In this document: positions 1 through 14,576 of the stretch, in pieces | How positions within the stretch are numbered: the first letter of the stretch is position 1 | How the letters are laid out: every line of letters begins with the position of its first letter | Assembly (NCBI GenBank): GCA_030159075.1 | Contig: BROG01000046.1 | Location: 1,807,001-1,871,000 of the forward strand | DNA length: 64,000 nucleotides | From: Atrina japonica | Lineage: Eukaryota; Mollusca; Bivalvia; Pterioida; Pinnidae | Direction of reading: 5' to 3' | Translations under genes and position numbers: made by a program | Notes under the pieces: model-generated | The model's input: the letters and a program-made list of their open reading frames with translations, nothing else | The model's database searches: none | What the model was told of the DNA's origin: nothing

Positions 1-384
1 AAAATCAATCTTACATATTCTCTTTTATCACATGTATGTGTAATCATACAGCTATAAAACAGATCAATGTGCCAATGAAATACGTAACTTCGTATTGCAC
101 TGCAGTTCTGCAGTTGAATACAAAAATTACACCTGCACGGCTTCTCTAAATGGAATTTTATTCTTCCAAAACATTGAACGACGTCGTTAAAGGAAAAATA
201 AATTTTGAATTTGTGTACATAATTAGATAAATCAGGGGCATATAATTAATACAAAATGATCAAGTGCAGTATGATGATACGGACAGAAACATATGTATAG
301 TTTTGTGTATATATGGTATGGCTTAGGTTTATGGTAAATCATGGTGTATCCATCACAATCTTTTATTCTCATATTGTTGAAGAA
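1..384. other. AT-rich stretch, nothing recognised
   Basis: No open frame of useful length, no recognisable repeat and no RNA gene was seen before the retroelement tail fragment that starts near 385. Confidence 0.5.
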
Positions 385-490
385 ATGTTACAGAGGTCCA
401 TGTTTGTCCAATATAAACCAGATTTATATATTGTATCCTATACATGCTGAAGATAAACACTTCGGTATCTGTGATTCTTATATTGATATT
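385..490 (+). mobile_element. RT family 1, 3'-tail fragment
   Basis: The stretch matches the end of the non-coding tail shared by all family 1 RT copies in this window: CAGAGGTCCATGTTTGTCCA, a degraded middle, and an end resembling TTCGGTATCTG. It is an isolated 3' end without coding sequence. Confidence 0.6.
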
Positions 491-1389
491 TTAATTTTAT
501 CACGTATATAATGATATATTTACATACCGACTACAATTCCTTTCATTGCAAGGATATAGAGCAATGAAACGCATACGCAAGTAATTGTAGTCACGTGACC
601 CGAGTGTTAACCGCTTTACTTTTTCGGCGTAAGATTGCTTGAACGAATAAAAAAAGAATAGAATATCACATATCTTTTTTTTTATTTATTTAATCGTAAA
701 AGCCATCGTAAATTACCACAAAACAAGCAAAAATTACAGAAAGAAATCGGAAGCACAAGACTAGATCTACATCTGTAGTACGCTGTACAGCCTACAGACC
801 CATATCACGATATATCTAGATCATGTTATGACCAGAACCACAGACTACAGAAATGAAAATTCGCTTCGTAGTTACAATTTTTACTTGTCAATTGAACAGA
901 AAAAAAAAGAGTTAGGCCTAGTGCAACTTTACACAGCATCGCTGATAAACATGTCGATTTGTTTGCCTTCACCGGGTAAACTTGTAAGAAACAGTTCGTC
1001 ACTCGCGTCGTGGGAAGTTAGGCCGTGTGAAATACTTACGTAAGCTATGTACGAATCAGTCACCATGGTTCCCAGTTAATTGGTTAAAAATGTCAAATAA
1101 AATGGCTGTTTTCAGTTGTCATGAATGAATATTAGCTGTTTTCCTTCTCTTCAGTTACAATCAAACTTTGTATGGTATATCACATTAATAATATATCATA
1201 ATTCACACTCATATTCGTTTTAAATACAATATACAGCATAGCCATGGGAGCCGCCATTTGCATTTTCAATTCTCTTCTGACACATTTAACCTTCCTCTAC
1301 CAAGCAATTGAATATTTAAAGTAACCTCAAAACAAATCTGACAAGTATTAAACATTTTCAATATCACTAGTTTATCTTAAAATGATATG

Positions 1390-3240
1390 AAATATATAAA
1401 ACATCCTAGATACAGGACACAGATACAAATCCGGCAGAAATGGACAAACATGGACCTCTGGAAACCAAGAGGTGGGATCAGGTGCCATGGAGGAGTAAGC
1501 ATCCACTGTCGACCGGTCACATACGCCGTGAGTCCACAGTCAAGTACAAATGAAATACGTGAGGAACAAATCCTCTTCACAATTGGAACAGACGTCTCTA
1601 CAACCGCCAACGAAAAGGCAACTCAACATTCCACCCAGTGAAACAGAGTAATCGAAAACAAAACTATTATACCGACAGTAAAATTTGCGGAACGTTGACA
1701 TCAAACGCGATTTTCGATATCTCTTTGTCAATAATTTGTCAGTGAGTAGTTTACATCTGTAAATGAAATGTTCATATGTTGAACGCGCACTGGCATATCG
1801 GATCATTTGTGAAATATAAACTCCATATGCCGGTGACTTTGGGATGTTACTACTTAAATGTGGAAAATGTACGATGGGAAAGCCGAAATCGTCGCGTTTG
1901 TCGTATAGCTCAGTTGCCATTTTCCCGTCTGTGTCTATAGTTAGTAAAATGTCTAAGTCTGAAGCGTGTGTGCTTGATTCTGTTGTATCTTTAATTTCTA
2001 GTTCGCTGGGGTATATCCCATTGTCATCTGTATGAAAAATGTCATTATTAATTGACAAAACGTCGTCGTTATATATAAATGTCAAATTAAAGGACACCGC
2101 TAGCTTTATCTTCTTTGGATTCAGCAGTTTTTGAAAGAAGTCTGAGTCGTATGAATAACGGAACAGGTCGGCCAATAAAGGAGCACAATTGGTACCCATA
2201 AGAACGCCGAAAGTTTTTTGAAAGACTACGTCTCCGAACATTACAAATAATTAATAATTTGTCTATTAAAAATTCCATCATGTTTTTTATGTCAACTACA
2301 GTGCATTTATGTGTAGAATAAGAGTGGTGCTTGAAAAAATAAGTATCATGATATTCAATCACTAGATATTTAAATTTTCGGATACCACCTTTAGTGAAAA
2401 AACAGTTGTCTATGATGCTAAAAAGTCTTTCGTTTATTTTTTTATGTGGAATAGTTGTGTGAAGAGTAGTTTTGATACTGTGAATTTTAGAAAAATTGTG
2501 TGCCTTTAAATTTTCTTAAAGTTGTTTAGAATTTTTATATATCCACATCTGATTTGCACCGCTTCTGGGATAAGCAACAGTGTTGCTGAAATTTCTCCTT
2601 GACGGATGTCAATATCTTGGTAAGGAGTAAAGATAAAGGTTTGGTAGTACATTTGCTGGATCCTGTTATGTACCTCTACTTATATGGGGTTTTATGAAGT
2701 TTAGGTATGCAATATAAATATAAAAAATTCAGCACCGGTTGTAGGTACATCGATGGTGCGTAATACGGACGCGTGGTTTTGAAGTATTTCGTACTTTGAA
2801 AGTGAGCTACGTGTGTATGTAAGATTACCAGAATTTGTATCAAACCCTAACTCTTCTGATAAACAATTATAGTAATGTGCCTTGCAAAGAAAAACTATAT
2901 TATTTGAGGCTTTGTCTGCTGGGAGCAGTATATATTGGTCATGTAATCTATCCAGTTCAGTTACTACTTCCGGATCACTAAATTCAGAGGGATAACGTGT
3001 TTTAATAGTTCCTTTAAGATTTCGAATAAAGAGTTTATCGACCATCGTACAGTGTCTGGTTTAACGTATTTATGTTTGGCCCATCGTCTGGCATAATATT
3101 CGACAGAATTCATAACTAAACTGAAATTTTGACGCCAATTAAAGGAACGGGCTTTGCGGTATTTACGACTTCTTAAAATAAGATTTTTTAGGTTTTCATT
3201 TTCATGAATAGAAACGTCGCCGGTGATGACATAAAAATAA
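1390..3240 (-). mobile_element. RT family 1 retroelement, degenerate copy A
   Basis: Read on the minus strand, the copy begins near 3200 and runs through an N-terminal block around 3045-2701 with the motif LPADKASNN, a degraded middle, and an RT core (about 2240-1650) with GVLMGTNCAPLLADLF and a damaged catalytic box reading YNDDVL where a sister copy has YIDDVL. It ends in the family's non-coding tail at 1640-1390. The frame changes several times, so it is a pseudogene. The PADK motif and RT layout recall Penelope-like elements, but no GIY-YIG endonuclease is visible. The class is inferred; the RT identity is clear. Confidence 0.8.
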
Positions 3241-3398
3241 GAGAATAAACCTTAATTCAATTTAGTATTTTCGGACAGAAAAGGGGAACTACTTCTCGAC
3301 TCACACTGCTGTTTAGCTGTTGCGTCATGTGAAAAACTCCCACCGCAAAGCCAAATATATAGAATGAATTCCGTATCCAGCTGACTACAGATTCAAAG

Positions 3399-3403
<5 letters not shown>

Positions 3404-3492
<89 letters not shown>
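3404..3492. repeat. (TA)n microsatellite
   Basis: About 44 uninterrupted TA units abut the left end of the pogo-like element, whose TA target dinucleotide merges into the tract. Confidence 0.97.
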
Positions 3493-3495
<3 letters not shown>

Positions 3496-4511
3496 TAGAA
3501 CTTCGATGAGTCGAAGTTCAAGGACCGTCTAAAAAAGTTCGAAACATCGGGACTTCGACTCATGAATGGTGATCGAGAAATCTAAAATCTACTCCATAAC
3601 GACATGCCACACAAAAAAATCTATTGTACGTGACTGTGTAACTGTATAGGTGCTGGGATCAAGACTTAGAATCGAATCCACTAAAATCATTTACGGCTTA
3701 TTTAATGTAGATACAGTGTATTTATTTTTACTCAGAGAATAAATCCAAACATTCTGCAGAAAAATCGTAATCCAAGCGCCTATACGAGAAACACAACGTT
3801 GACTCAGAGTTAAGAAAAAAAACCAGAAGCTAAAATATTTTGTCACCAATTTAATTATCAACACAAAACGAAAGTCAATAGATGTATCATGCAGCACTAG
3901 TCATTACACATTAAAATAATTTTTTTCACATCAAATTGCCGATACCGTTCATTTCATGCTGTTTTTTCTTTACAAGTGACACTTTGAGTTTGAGTAGAAA
4001 ATGTTTACTGTATATTATCGGGTCATTTCGTTTTGTTTTTACAAATCGGAAACTTATCATGACTCAAGCTACGAAATGGTAAACAACCAACACAACCGAC
4101 GGTAATTTGCATATTTGAGTCTGACACAGTCGCAAACAATCATTAATCAATTAGCGTCTGCTTATTACTTTTAATTACTTAAATCATGTTGTTATTTTTA
4201 TACCGTCCTGGGTGTTTATCAATAAACACGTGTCCATTGTTCAACGTAGTCGGATAGGTGTGAAAATCGCCACGGGTAATTTTCATCTTGTATACAGGTA
4301 AACTTTGACTTCGATTCATTTGTATGAATTTTCGATGTTTTTACAGCGATGGGACTGCCAGTTTTGTTCGACACACCGAGAAATTCGACTCATGAAAGTT
4401 CGATTTATAAATTGTTTTTTAGTAAGGATATATAATGAAATAAATCGGGACTTTGTAAAAAGTTCGAAACAACGAGAAATTCGACTCATTGAAGTTCGAC
4501 TCATCGAAGTA
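3493..4511. mobile_element. Non-autonomous pogo/Tigger-like TIR element
   Basis: The left end reads CAGTAGAACTTCGATGAGTC, preceded by TA. The right end carries its reverse complement (GACTCATCGAAGT), but the last few bases have been lost into a TA tract. Subterminal TTCGACTCAT and AGTTCGAAAC motifs recur at both ends. The interior has no transposase frame. The TIR style and TA target fit the pogo branch of Tc1/mariner. The duplicated segment at 29 kb lacks this insertion. Confidence 0.75.
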
Positions 4512-5022
4512 TATATATAAATACAAGGATTGTTTTTCAATGTTTGAAAAGTATAGATTGTATATGCAATGGATCATCGAAAAAAATATTCAATGTGCAA
4601 CACACTCCATGCTTTAAAGAAACAATCCTTAAATGCTGACGATCGAATGTAGATGAAGCGGACATTTCCAAAAATCGATTTTTACAACAAGGATTGACAG
4701 GTACAGAATTCTCTAATTCTATTTCTTAGAGTTTATTCCGACGTGTTTCAAGAATACTTATAAGTTCCTATGACTTCCTGGCTTTGTAATACTTTCCGTC
4801 TAGACACCATATAAACTGTTTCTAATTGTATTTGTGGCAATACAATGACCTATAATATGCCATTTGACGAACGAATCATGGAAAGAAATATGTAGACAAG
4901 AATTTCTCATAAGTGAATGATGTATTTTACATTTTTGTCAAATATCTTAAAGGGAAATGTAGCAAGTAGTTTACTGAAATATCATTTTCAATGCCGTTAT
5001 CAGTGTAATCTTGAAGTTAGCA

Positions 5023-5024
5023 AA

Positions 5025-5069
<45 letters not shown>
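5023..5069. repeat. (ATG)n microsatellite
   Basis: About 15 ATG/GAT trinucleotide units. The Met-rich frame through it is an artefact of the repeat. Confidence 0.95.
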
Positions 5070-5317
5070 GTTGCTAGTCAAGATTACTGCTATATATCTA
5101 TAACATACATTTAATTACTTTGACGTCAAATAATTGCTTATGACACAAATGCGTTAGGATAACGTTGATAGTTATTTTTGATAATTTAATATTACTCCCA
5201 TGTTCATACGTATATATTATAGTTCAGGCTTGCCTTGTGGCCAGTAATGTTATTATCGTCTCGTGTGATCTTTTAAATTGAAATATGTATATAAAAAAGG
5301 GCAAATACCACAGTGTT

Positions 5318-5445
5318 GGCGGCAAGGAAGTCCAGGAATGTATATACAATATGGAGAATCGTGACAAACACAGAGCTCCACAAAATCCTGAGGTGAGATC
5401 AGGTGTCATGGAAAAGTCAGTAATTTCTCTGACCGCTCACACTCA
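5318..5445 (-). mobile_element. RT family 1, old tail fragment
   Basis: A diverged copy of the tail in minus orientation: GTCCAGGA, ATGGAGAATCGTGACAAAC, GAGGTGAGATCAGGTGTCATGG and GACCGCTCACAC line up with the tail seen intact near 22200-22320. Confidence 0.5.
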
Positions 5446-6600
5446 CCATCATTCTGTTGTCCGGTCAATTGAAACAGTGAAAAATAACTTTCCGTTACCA
5501 TTGACTCACACACAGTGTATTCTTACTAACAACTGTACATGCATCAATTTTTAAGATATTTCACATCATATTACCAATCTAATATTTATAAAATAAAACT
5601 CAATACAAGATAATATAATTCTTATCACATAAATGTACGTATACTTAGAAGAATGTTTATTAAAGACTACACACAAAATCTGCACAATTTTTACTAATAT
5701 TCTTTCATTATTTTCCAGCCTCAAAACATAAATGTATCAAATGGTGGTTGGTTGACATTAGATTTCAGATTGGACAGATTTCCAGAATGATGTTTTGGAA
5801 ATTCACTTCTTTTTCCGGCCCGAGCCCCTCTGCCCACTCTTTTACTACAGAATTTTAGCACATATACCGGAAACTGTACTTTGTCACCTTACATTCAGCG
5901 GATAAAAATTACCAGGAACTTCAAGATCATTTCAGTCATATGCTGATAGAGCTTGATTTATAACCTGCTTCCAAAAACCATTAATGTTGATAAAACAGCT
6001 GTCTTAATTCTTATAAACAACAATCATTTGAATCTAAAACAAGATCTAGTGTTCTGTATTTGTCATCTTTTGTGTCATTATTCTTTCAACAAAAGATACA
6101 AAACGAATATTCTTCTGTATTATCTTATCGTAAATATTTAATAATAATGTTTGAACGAACCCGATCTTGCAAATGAGGATTACTTTTTAATAACAATTCG
6201 ATTTATAATCGTGTTTTAGCAAAAGATATGAGTTTCTCAAATTAATTTCAAAGAGTTTAACACGTGTCCACACAATTTGATATAGAGATAGAATAAGTGA
6301 CATGCATTTAAGTGAGCGATATTGACAATTCTATGTTGTTCTTAAGTGTTTATTGCACCACATCACACAATCGCTTATTCTCAATAGTCAGTTAGCTTTA
6401 GTGGTTGATTTACGTACAAACTAGCCATATCAATCGCTGCAAAGGAAACAGTAATTTTCACTTAATTTAAATGATGGGTTCAATGAAAAAGTACAGCTAA
6501 ATACAGTGTTCTTCAATACTAGAAATCCGACGGAAACATAAACTTTCCCAGAATCCCCTTTACAAACTGACAGTCTAATTTTATATAATTATCTTTATCA
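5446..6600. other. AT-rich spacer, nothing recognised
   Basis: Only short, stop-rich frames. No repeat or RNA gene was recognised. Confidence 0.4.
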
Positions 6601-6602
6601 TC

Positions 6603-7083
6603 GCAAGCCAAAATCACATTAATCTGTGAAACCTGGATTTTCTCAGATAACCCTATATTATCTCCTGTTAATCTGGTTTTTCTCAGATACCTAGGTAGTC
6701 TTATTTTTCCCCCAGTTAATGTGAGTTTATCTAATTGTGATTTTGCCGTCGCTATTTGAATTAATTGGAGAAAAACCAGATTTAACACATTATTGTGATT
6801 TTGCTACAGTTACACCTAGTTTGTTTCAAGTTCATGTGGGATACTGAGAAAAAATAGATTTAACTGAAAAAAGGTTTAAATGAGAAAATATAGGTTTATT
6901 TGATGAAGCATGCCAAAAAAAAAATAACAATAACGCTTTAAACCTAGGTTTTTTCTCCCGATAAATTATTCTAAATTAGATTTAACTGTGCCAAAATCAC
7001 AAAAATTAGTAAAATCTAGATTATCTGGAGAAAACCTTTGGCGTCGCCGTATGAATTTTCTGGAGAAAAATTAGGTTTAACTA
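6603..7083. mobile_element. Foldback family (TATGGCACGCC type), old copy
   Basis: Starts GCCAAAATCACATTAAT and contains many diverged copies of the AAACCTAGTTTTTCTC unit in both orientations, for example AAACCTAGGTTTTTTCTC at about 6941 and GAGAAAAATTAGGTTTAACT at about 7063. No coding capacity. Confidence 0.65.
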
Positions 7084-7977
7084 ATTTATATGCACGCGCG
7101 CGTATGTGACTATTACGTCGTACGTATAACGTTTTGATTTCGTGTGAAGGAGTTATGAAGTAAAATGTCAAAGGAAAAAAGCGTGATGGAAATTTGCAAT
7201 TTTGTTGAATTTCAATTCTTGGAAGTTGTAACTGGTGGCTGACCAGAAATGGAATTTAATAGAAGTTTCTCTAGAAGACAATCATAGTAATGCACCATGT
7301 AAACAAATACCAAGTTATTTAAGGCGCTGTCCTTATAATACATTATGGAGATTTAGTAGATTATGGAGATTTAGTAGGTTCTACAATCACTTCTGGCTCA
7401 TTGATAATAGAAGGATAGCGTGTAAATAATATGATATAAAAAGTCAATGAATATAAATAAAACTTAATAGGGACTATAAAATAAGAGAAACATTGCTTAT
7501 AAAACGGATAAGCCAGTCATATATACTTTAACCACATTAGTGTCTATAGTATGTAGAATTCTACCGACAAACAATATTCCCTGAATGTGTATAGTCGATT
7601 GTGTTATCTTTTTCAAATACTAATCATATCATACTGGACAAAATTATATCAAACTTGAAATCGAATACCCAATGATATGCAGGCGAAAACAAATAGAATT
7701 CAACAGAAATAAACAGAACAGCGGAATGGCAAAGGACACATCTAGCTTGATATTTTCAATTATTCTAACGGTTATGTTTACCTTGCATTCTTGTTTTCGT
7801 TTATCATGCTTATTCCTGGAGTATATATTTGAATCTAAACCGACTTATTCGGACCTAAGGAGCCTACATATGCTTCTTTTTAATAGATGTGGAGACATAT
7901 GTATCTGCTTATTAATAAAAGAAAAGAATAATACAAGCACTGTCATCACCAATCCTTACAATTATCTGTCAATAACA
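7084..7977. other. Spacer, nothing recognised
   Basis: No gene-like frame or recognised repeat before the compound microsatellite, apart from a two-unit GGAGATTTAGTAG repeat near 7346-7378. Confidence 0.4.
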
Positions 7978-9956
<1,979 letters not shown>

Positions 9957-10124
9957 GAAGATGAACGGACATATAAACAGAATAAATGATAGACCGATAT
10001 CGATTGAGAGTTTATTTACAGGCACATGGTATTAGATGTGATAGGCGTAATAGATGTGATAGAGTTTCATTACAAAGCATTACTGGACAAAATTCTAATG
10101 TTTAATATGTAGACATGATGCGTC

Positions 10125-10445
10125 GTACGGTCGGTATAGTGTCCTTTTTTCAATTTCAGTGTTTCCCTGAGTGAAATGTTGAATTGCCTGATCGATAGCA
10201 CTGGTTGAATTGTCTTTACCGGTGTTGGACAAGGATTCAATCTTCACTTATATCACTTGAATTTGGATGTGGAATCGCAGCAGGTGTGACCGGTCAACAG
10301 AGGAAGTTACTCCTCCATGACACCTGATCCCACCTCTGGATTTTCAGAGGATTTTTGTGTCCAAGTTTCACCTGATTTATATATTGTTTCATGAACCTTC
10401 TTTCGATGACTATTTTGGTATCTGTGATTTTATATACAATGCATT
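10125..10445 (+). mobile_element. RT family 1, C-terminus and tail remnant
   Basis: Contains the degraded C-terminal coding end (GAAATGTTGAATTGCCT) followed by the tail: GTGTGACCGGTCAACAG, CTCCTCCATGACACCTGATC and TTTTGGTATCTG. Confidence 0.75.
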
Positions 10446-10470
10446 GCATATTCCTTTTCTACCCTTGCTT

Positions 10471-11566
10471 CATTCTTATCTGTGAAGTCTAATTCCATTC
10501 TTATCTGTGAAGTCTAATTCCATGCTTGTCTGTGAAGTCTGATGCCATACTTATCTGTGAAATGTAATTCCATACTTATCTGTGAAGTCTAAAACCATAC
10601 TTATCTGTGAAGTCTAATTCCATGTTTATCTGTAAAATGTAATTCCATACTTATCTCTGAAATGTAATTCCATAATTATCTGTGAAGTCTATTTCCATGT
10701 TTATCTGTGAAATCTAATTCCATACTTATCTGTTAAGTTTAATTCCATACTTATCTGTGAAGTCTAATTCCATGTTTATCTGTGAAATGTAATTCCATAC
10801 TTATCTCTGAAATGTAATTCCATAATTATCTGTGAAGTCTAATTCCATGTTTATCTGTGAAGTCTAATTCCATACTTATCTCTGAAATGTAATTCCATAA
10901 TTATCTGTGAAGTCTAATTCCATGTTCATCTGTGAAGTCTAATTCCATGTTTATCTGTGAAGTCTAATTCCATACTTATCTCTGAAATGTAATTCCATAA
11001 TTATCTGTGAAGTCTAATTCCATAATTATCTGTGAAGTCTAATTCCATACTTATCTGTTAAGTCTAATTCCATAATTACTTATCTCTAATTCCATAATTA
11101 TCTGTGAAGTCTAATTCCATAATTATCTGTGAAGTCTAATGCCATACTTATCTGTGAAATGTAATTCCATAATTATCTGTGAAATCTAATTCCATGTTTA
11201 TCTGTGAAATCTAATTCCATACTTATCTGTTAAGTTTAATTCCATACTTATCTGTGAAGTCTAATTCCATGTTTATCTGTGAAGTCTAATTCCATAATTA
11301 TCTGTGTAATGTAATTCCATACTTATCTGTGAAGTCTAATTCCATATTTATCTGTGAAGTCTAATTCCATACTTATCTGTGAAATGTAATTCCATACTTA
11401 AATGTGAAGTCTAATTCCATACTTATCTGTGAAATGGAATTCCATATTTATCTGTGAAAACTAATTCCATAATTATCTGTGAAATCTAATTCCATACTTA
11501 TCTGTGAAGTCTAATCCCATACTTATCTGTGACGTCTAATTCCATACTTATCTGTGAAGTAAAATT
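10471..11566. repeat. 25-bp tandem array, about 43 copies
   Basis: The unit is CATACTTATCTGTGAAGTCT plus AATTC, repeated head to tail with point variants at a few positions (ACTT/ATTA/GTTT, AGTCTAA/AATGTAA). One unit near 11080 is disrupted. Several variant strings recur in blocks, suggesting multi-unit duplications. The array is bounded by a family 1 RT tail on the left and the family 2 RT tail on the right. Confidence 0.97.
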
Positions 11567-11587
11567 GAAGCAGTACCAATCAATAAT

Positions 11588-13200
11588 AAAAACTCAAGTC
11601 CATTTTAACACGACGAATTAGATGTGCAAATGGTCTCAACATGAAGAACAATTAAGAATCCCAAACGGGATAAGACCAGGTGTCCGGAAGGAGTCAGCGT
11701 TTTCTGCTGGCATGCTACACCCGTCGCAAATGTTCCTTGGAATCCTTCTAGTTCGATGAACGAGTCAAATTCGGTAAAACGGTCGTTTGGTGATGAGGTC
11801 AAGTTCGGTGAAAATCATGATTGGTGAAATGGAGTCACTGTCTGGGGCCGGCTAGTCGTTTAGCTCTCAGAATAAAACATTCATAAGAAGAGCATGCCCT
11901 GGCAAAACGTATAAGTTGTGAAATGAAAACGTCATAGGCAGGAGAATATGTAATATTACTACTTAGAAACGGGGAGTTTGTGATATTGAAATTGAAATCG
12001 TCTCGTTTGTCATTGAAGGATGTGTGAAGTTGACCGTCTTTTCCAATCGACAGGAGTAAATCTAGGTAAGAAGCAGATGTGTTGCTCTCTGTCGTATCAT
12101 TGATCTCTAGCTCAACAGGATATCTGAAATTCTGAATTATTTATGGACAGAACATCGTCGATATACATGTAAGTAAAATTGAACAGAGATGCTTACTGTT
12201 TGTTTCCTTTGAGCAGAGATTGTATACATTCCGCTTCATATGTATACAAAAATATGTCAGCCAAGAGAGGTGCACAATTGGTACCCATTGGAATGCCGAC
12301 AGTCTGTTGGAAAACTTTTCCCGCAAAATGCACGAAGATGTTGTCTATTAGAAACACCGGTATCTTGATAATATCGTCTTCAGTGTACTTGGTATTGGAA
12401 TCAGAGTGTTCCTTGAAAAATAAGGGTCTTCATGAGCTAACACTAAATGTTTATATCTGCGATTTCCATTTTTGTATACAAAAGAGTTTTTTATAATAGA
12501 CGTTAATCTGTTTTTTATGAGGGATTGTTTATATAAAGGGTTTAATAAGATTTAAAATGTTCCAACAATTCCTTTGAATTCTTTACGATCCACATCTGAT
12601 TGAGTAGACCGTTATACAGTACTTCTGAAGACCTTGTTTAATATGTGTTAGAAGTTTGACAAGCAAAATAGATAAAGGATTGGTGGAACACTTAGATGAC
12701 CCCGCAATGAAGCGGTGTTTATAGGGATTTTTGTGCATCTTCGGAATCCAATAGGCAATTCAAGCTCCGTGTCACTTGTGGTTATTCCAAACGAAGCGAG
12801 AACGGATTTATGATTATCTAATATTTCAGAGGTAGAGAAGTATGTATGATTTCCAGAAAGTGTGTTTAGTCCAAGTTCCTCTTTTAGGATGCTGAAGTAG
12901 TATCGACGGCAGGCAAATGTTAAGTTGTTAGATGCTTTGTCAGCAGGAACGATGATAAAATTTTCATGGAGACGGGGAAGTTCTCTGACAACATCAGGGT
13001 CACGAAAAATTGAATCGTGTTTTGTGTTGACACAATGTTTAAGTCGTCGAATTCTTCGTTTAAGAACATTACTGATCGACTTAATCCACTCCGAAAGAGT
13101 ATCAGGTTCGACAACTTCTTTCTTAGCCCAGCGTATGGCGTTCTCTTTACATGATTCCATAATAATAAGTCTTGGCGCCATGTAAACGATATTCAGAAAA
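11588..13200 (-). mobile_element. RT family 2 retroelement, degenerate copy
   Basis: On the minus strand the N-terminal frame (about 13181-12800) reads EVVEPDTLSEWIKSISNVL and VPADKASNNLTFACRRYYF, followed by ELGLNTLSGNHTYF and a frameshift after ELELP. The RT core lies at about 12330-12100 (minus-strand equivalents of GIPMGTNCAPLLAD and YIDDVLS), and the tail at about 11850-11588 includes the stretch complementary to CCGGAAGGAGTCAGCG. It is related to family 1 but has a different tail. It is frameshifted and therefore inactive. Confidence 0.8.
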
Positions 13201-13604
13201 GACTTTGGTTTATAGGCAATACCAATTCACAACGAGGCGGAGTAAAGTAGAGGGATTCATTGATAAAATGTCGCATGCTGTATAAATATATATCACTGAA
13301 TGTCTTATACTGAAGTTTAATTGATCTATTTTAATTTGTTACCGGGCATTTATTTTAATGGTTAGTGTTTTAGGTGATAGTAGTATTATAACAGGCGTAA
13401 AAGAGAGACATACAAATGTAGTCGTGGGAGTATATCAAATGATCATGGCTTCAAATGTCAGAGCTTCAAATCGATAAATTCTAGATTTTAGTGAAATGGG
13501 AGGATTAAACGATGTTTACTGATACAGTTACACTGATTGATTAACACAACATACATGAATACGAAAAGAAAATGTTATATTACAACAAATCTGGTAAAAA
13601 ATAA

Positions 13605-13680
13605 ATGGACAAACTGGAAATCAAGAGGTGGGATTAGGTGCCATGGAGGAGTAAGCATTCCCTGTTGACCATATGCTGAA
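13605..13680 (-). mobile_element. RT family 1, tail fragment
   Basis: GGACAAAC, TCAAGAGGTGGGATTAGGTG and CCATGGAGGAGTAAGCATTC match the inner half of the tail in minus orientation. Confidence 0.7.
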
Positions 13681-13734
13681 CATTTGACAAACATGGACAT
13701 CAAAAATACCAATCGGAGTGTGTGGTAAATAGTC

Positions 13735-13895
13735 CATCAGCAGTGGCAACGACACGGTGGTTGTAAATCTACTAAACACAATACCAAGTTATAGTTTTGC
13801 AAAATATGTCAAAACAAATGCTCAAGACGATCGTTTCTGTAAATAAGGCTTCATCTATTGAGGTCGAATAAAGATAAATAAAGACATAAATATCT
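13735..13895 (+). repeat. Repeat W, single copy
   Basis: Carries GGTGGTTGTAAAT, CAAGTTATAGTTTTGCAAAA, AACAAATGCTCAAGACGATC and TTGAGGTCGAAT, the core of a roughly 300-350-bp repeat found many times in this window. Confidence 0.7.
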
Positions 13896-14261
13896 CTGGC
13901 ATAACTCGTTAATTCTTATCTCAAGAGTATGTACATGTATTTATAAATGCTATTTACATTTGACAACTTCTTTAAATACAAAATTATGCTTACAATACTC
14001 AGCATACCTTCATTTTAACATTTAAATGCTTACAATAGAATTATTTATGATGGCAAATGCAAATATTGGCTATTTAAATTTCCGAAGTTTTGCAAATGTA
14101 CGCAAAATTTAATATTGCAAAGCGAAATTGATTTGGGTGTAAGTAGGAGCGTCAAGGGAAACATTATCCATTGTAGTCTTTATTAGGCTTTACATCTTGA
14201 AGTAAATGGCATTTTGTGTATCTTGTTTCTTATAGAATGATATATTTTCTTTTTATAACCA
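13896..14261. other. Spacer, nothing recognised
   Basis: AT-rich sequence without a recognised gene or repeat. Confidence 0.4.
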
Positions 14262-14576
14262 GTGCGATGATACAAACATTGCCGTAAAACTTAGATTTCC
14301 AAGCACTGCAGTTAAAAATAGTTTTCCATACACTACAATTAAAGTAAGTTTTTCAAACACTGCAGTTAAAATTAGTTGTCCAAACGTTAAAGTTAAAATA
14401 AGTTTTCCAAACGTTGCAGTTAAAATAAGTTTTCCAAACATTGTAGTTAAAATGAGTGCAGTTAAAATTAGTTTAGCAAATATTACAATTAAAATTAGAT
14501 GTCCAAACATTCCAGTTAAAATTAGTTTTCCAAACATTCCAGTCAAAATTAGTTTTCCATACATTGCAATTAAACC
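14262..14576. repeat. 27-bp tandem repeat, about 11 diverged units
   Basis: The unit is close to GTTAAAATTAGTTTTCC plus AAACATTGCA. Because the period is a multiple of three, the minus strand shows an open frame of 9-residue repeats such as MFGKLILTG; I read this as a by-product rather than a gene. Confidence 0.85.

Larger units (their letters stand above)
514..4603 (+). repeat. Duplicated segment, copy 1 (interrupted)
   Basis: Blocks 514-1389, 3241-3403 and 4516-4603 align in order with 29009-30534. Shared landmarks are TTTACATACCGACT, AACCGCTTTACTTTTT, ATCACTAGTTT, CACCGCAAAG and AAGGATTGTTTTTCA. Relative to that partner this copy carries two insertions: a reverse transcriptase element (about 1390-3240) and a (TA)n plus pogo-like element (about 3404-4515). 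No gene was recognised in the shared blocks, so the segment may itself be an old mobile element. Confidence 0.75.
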
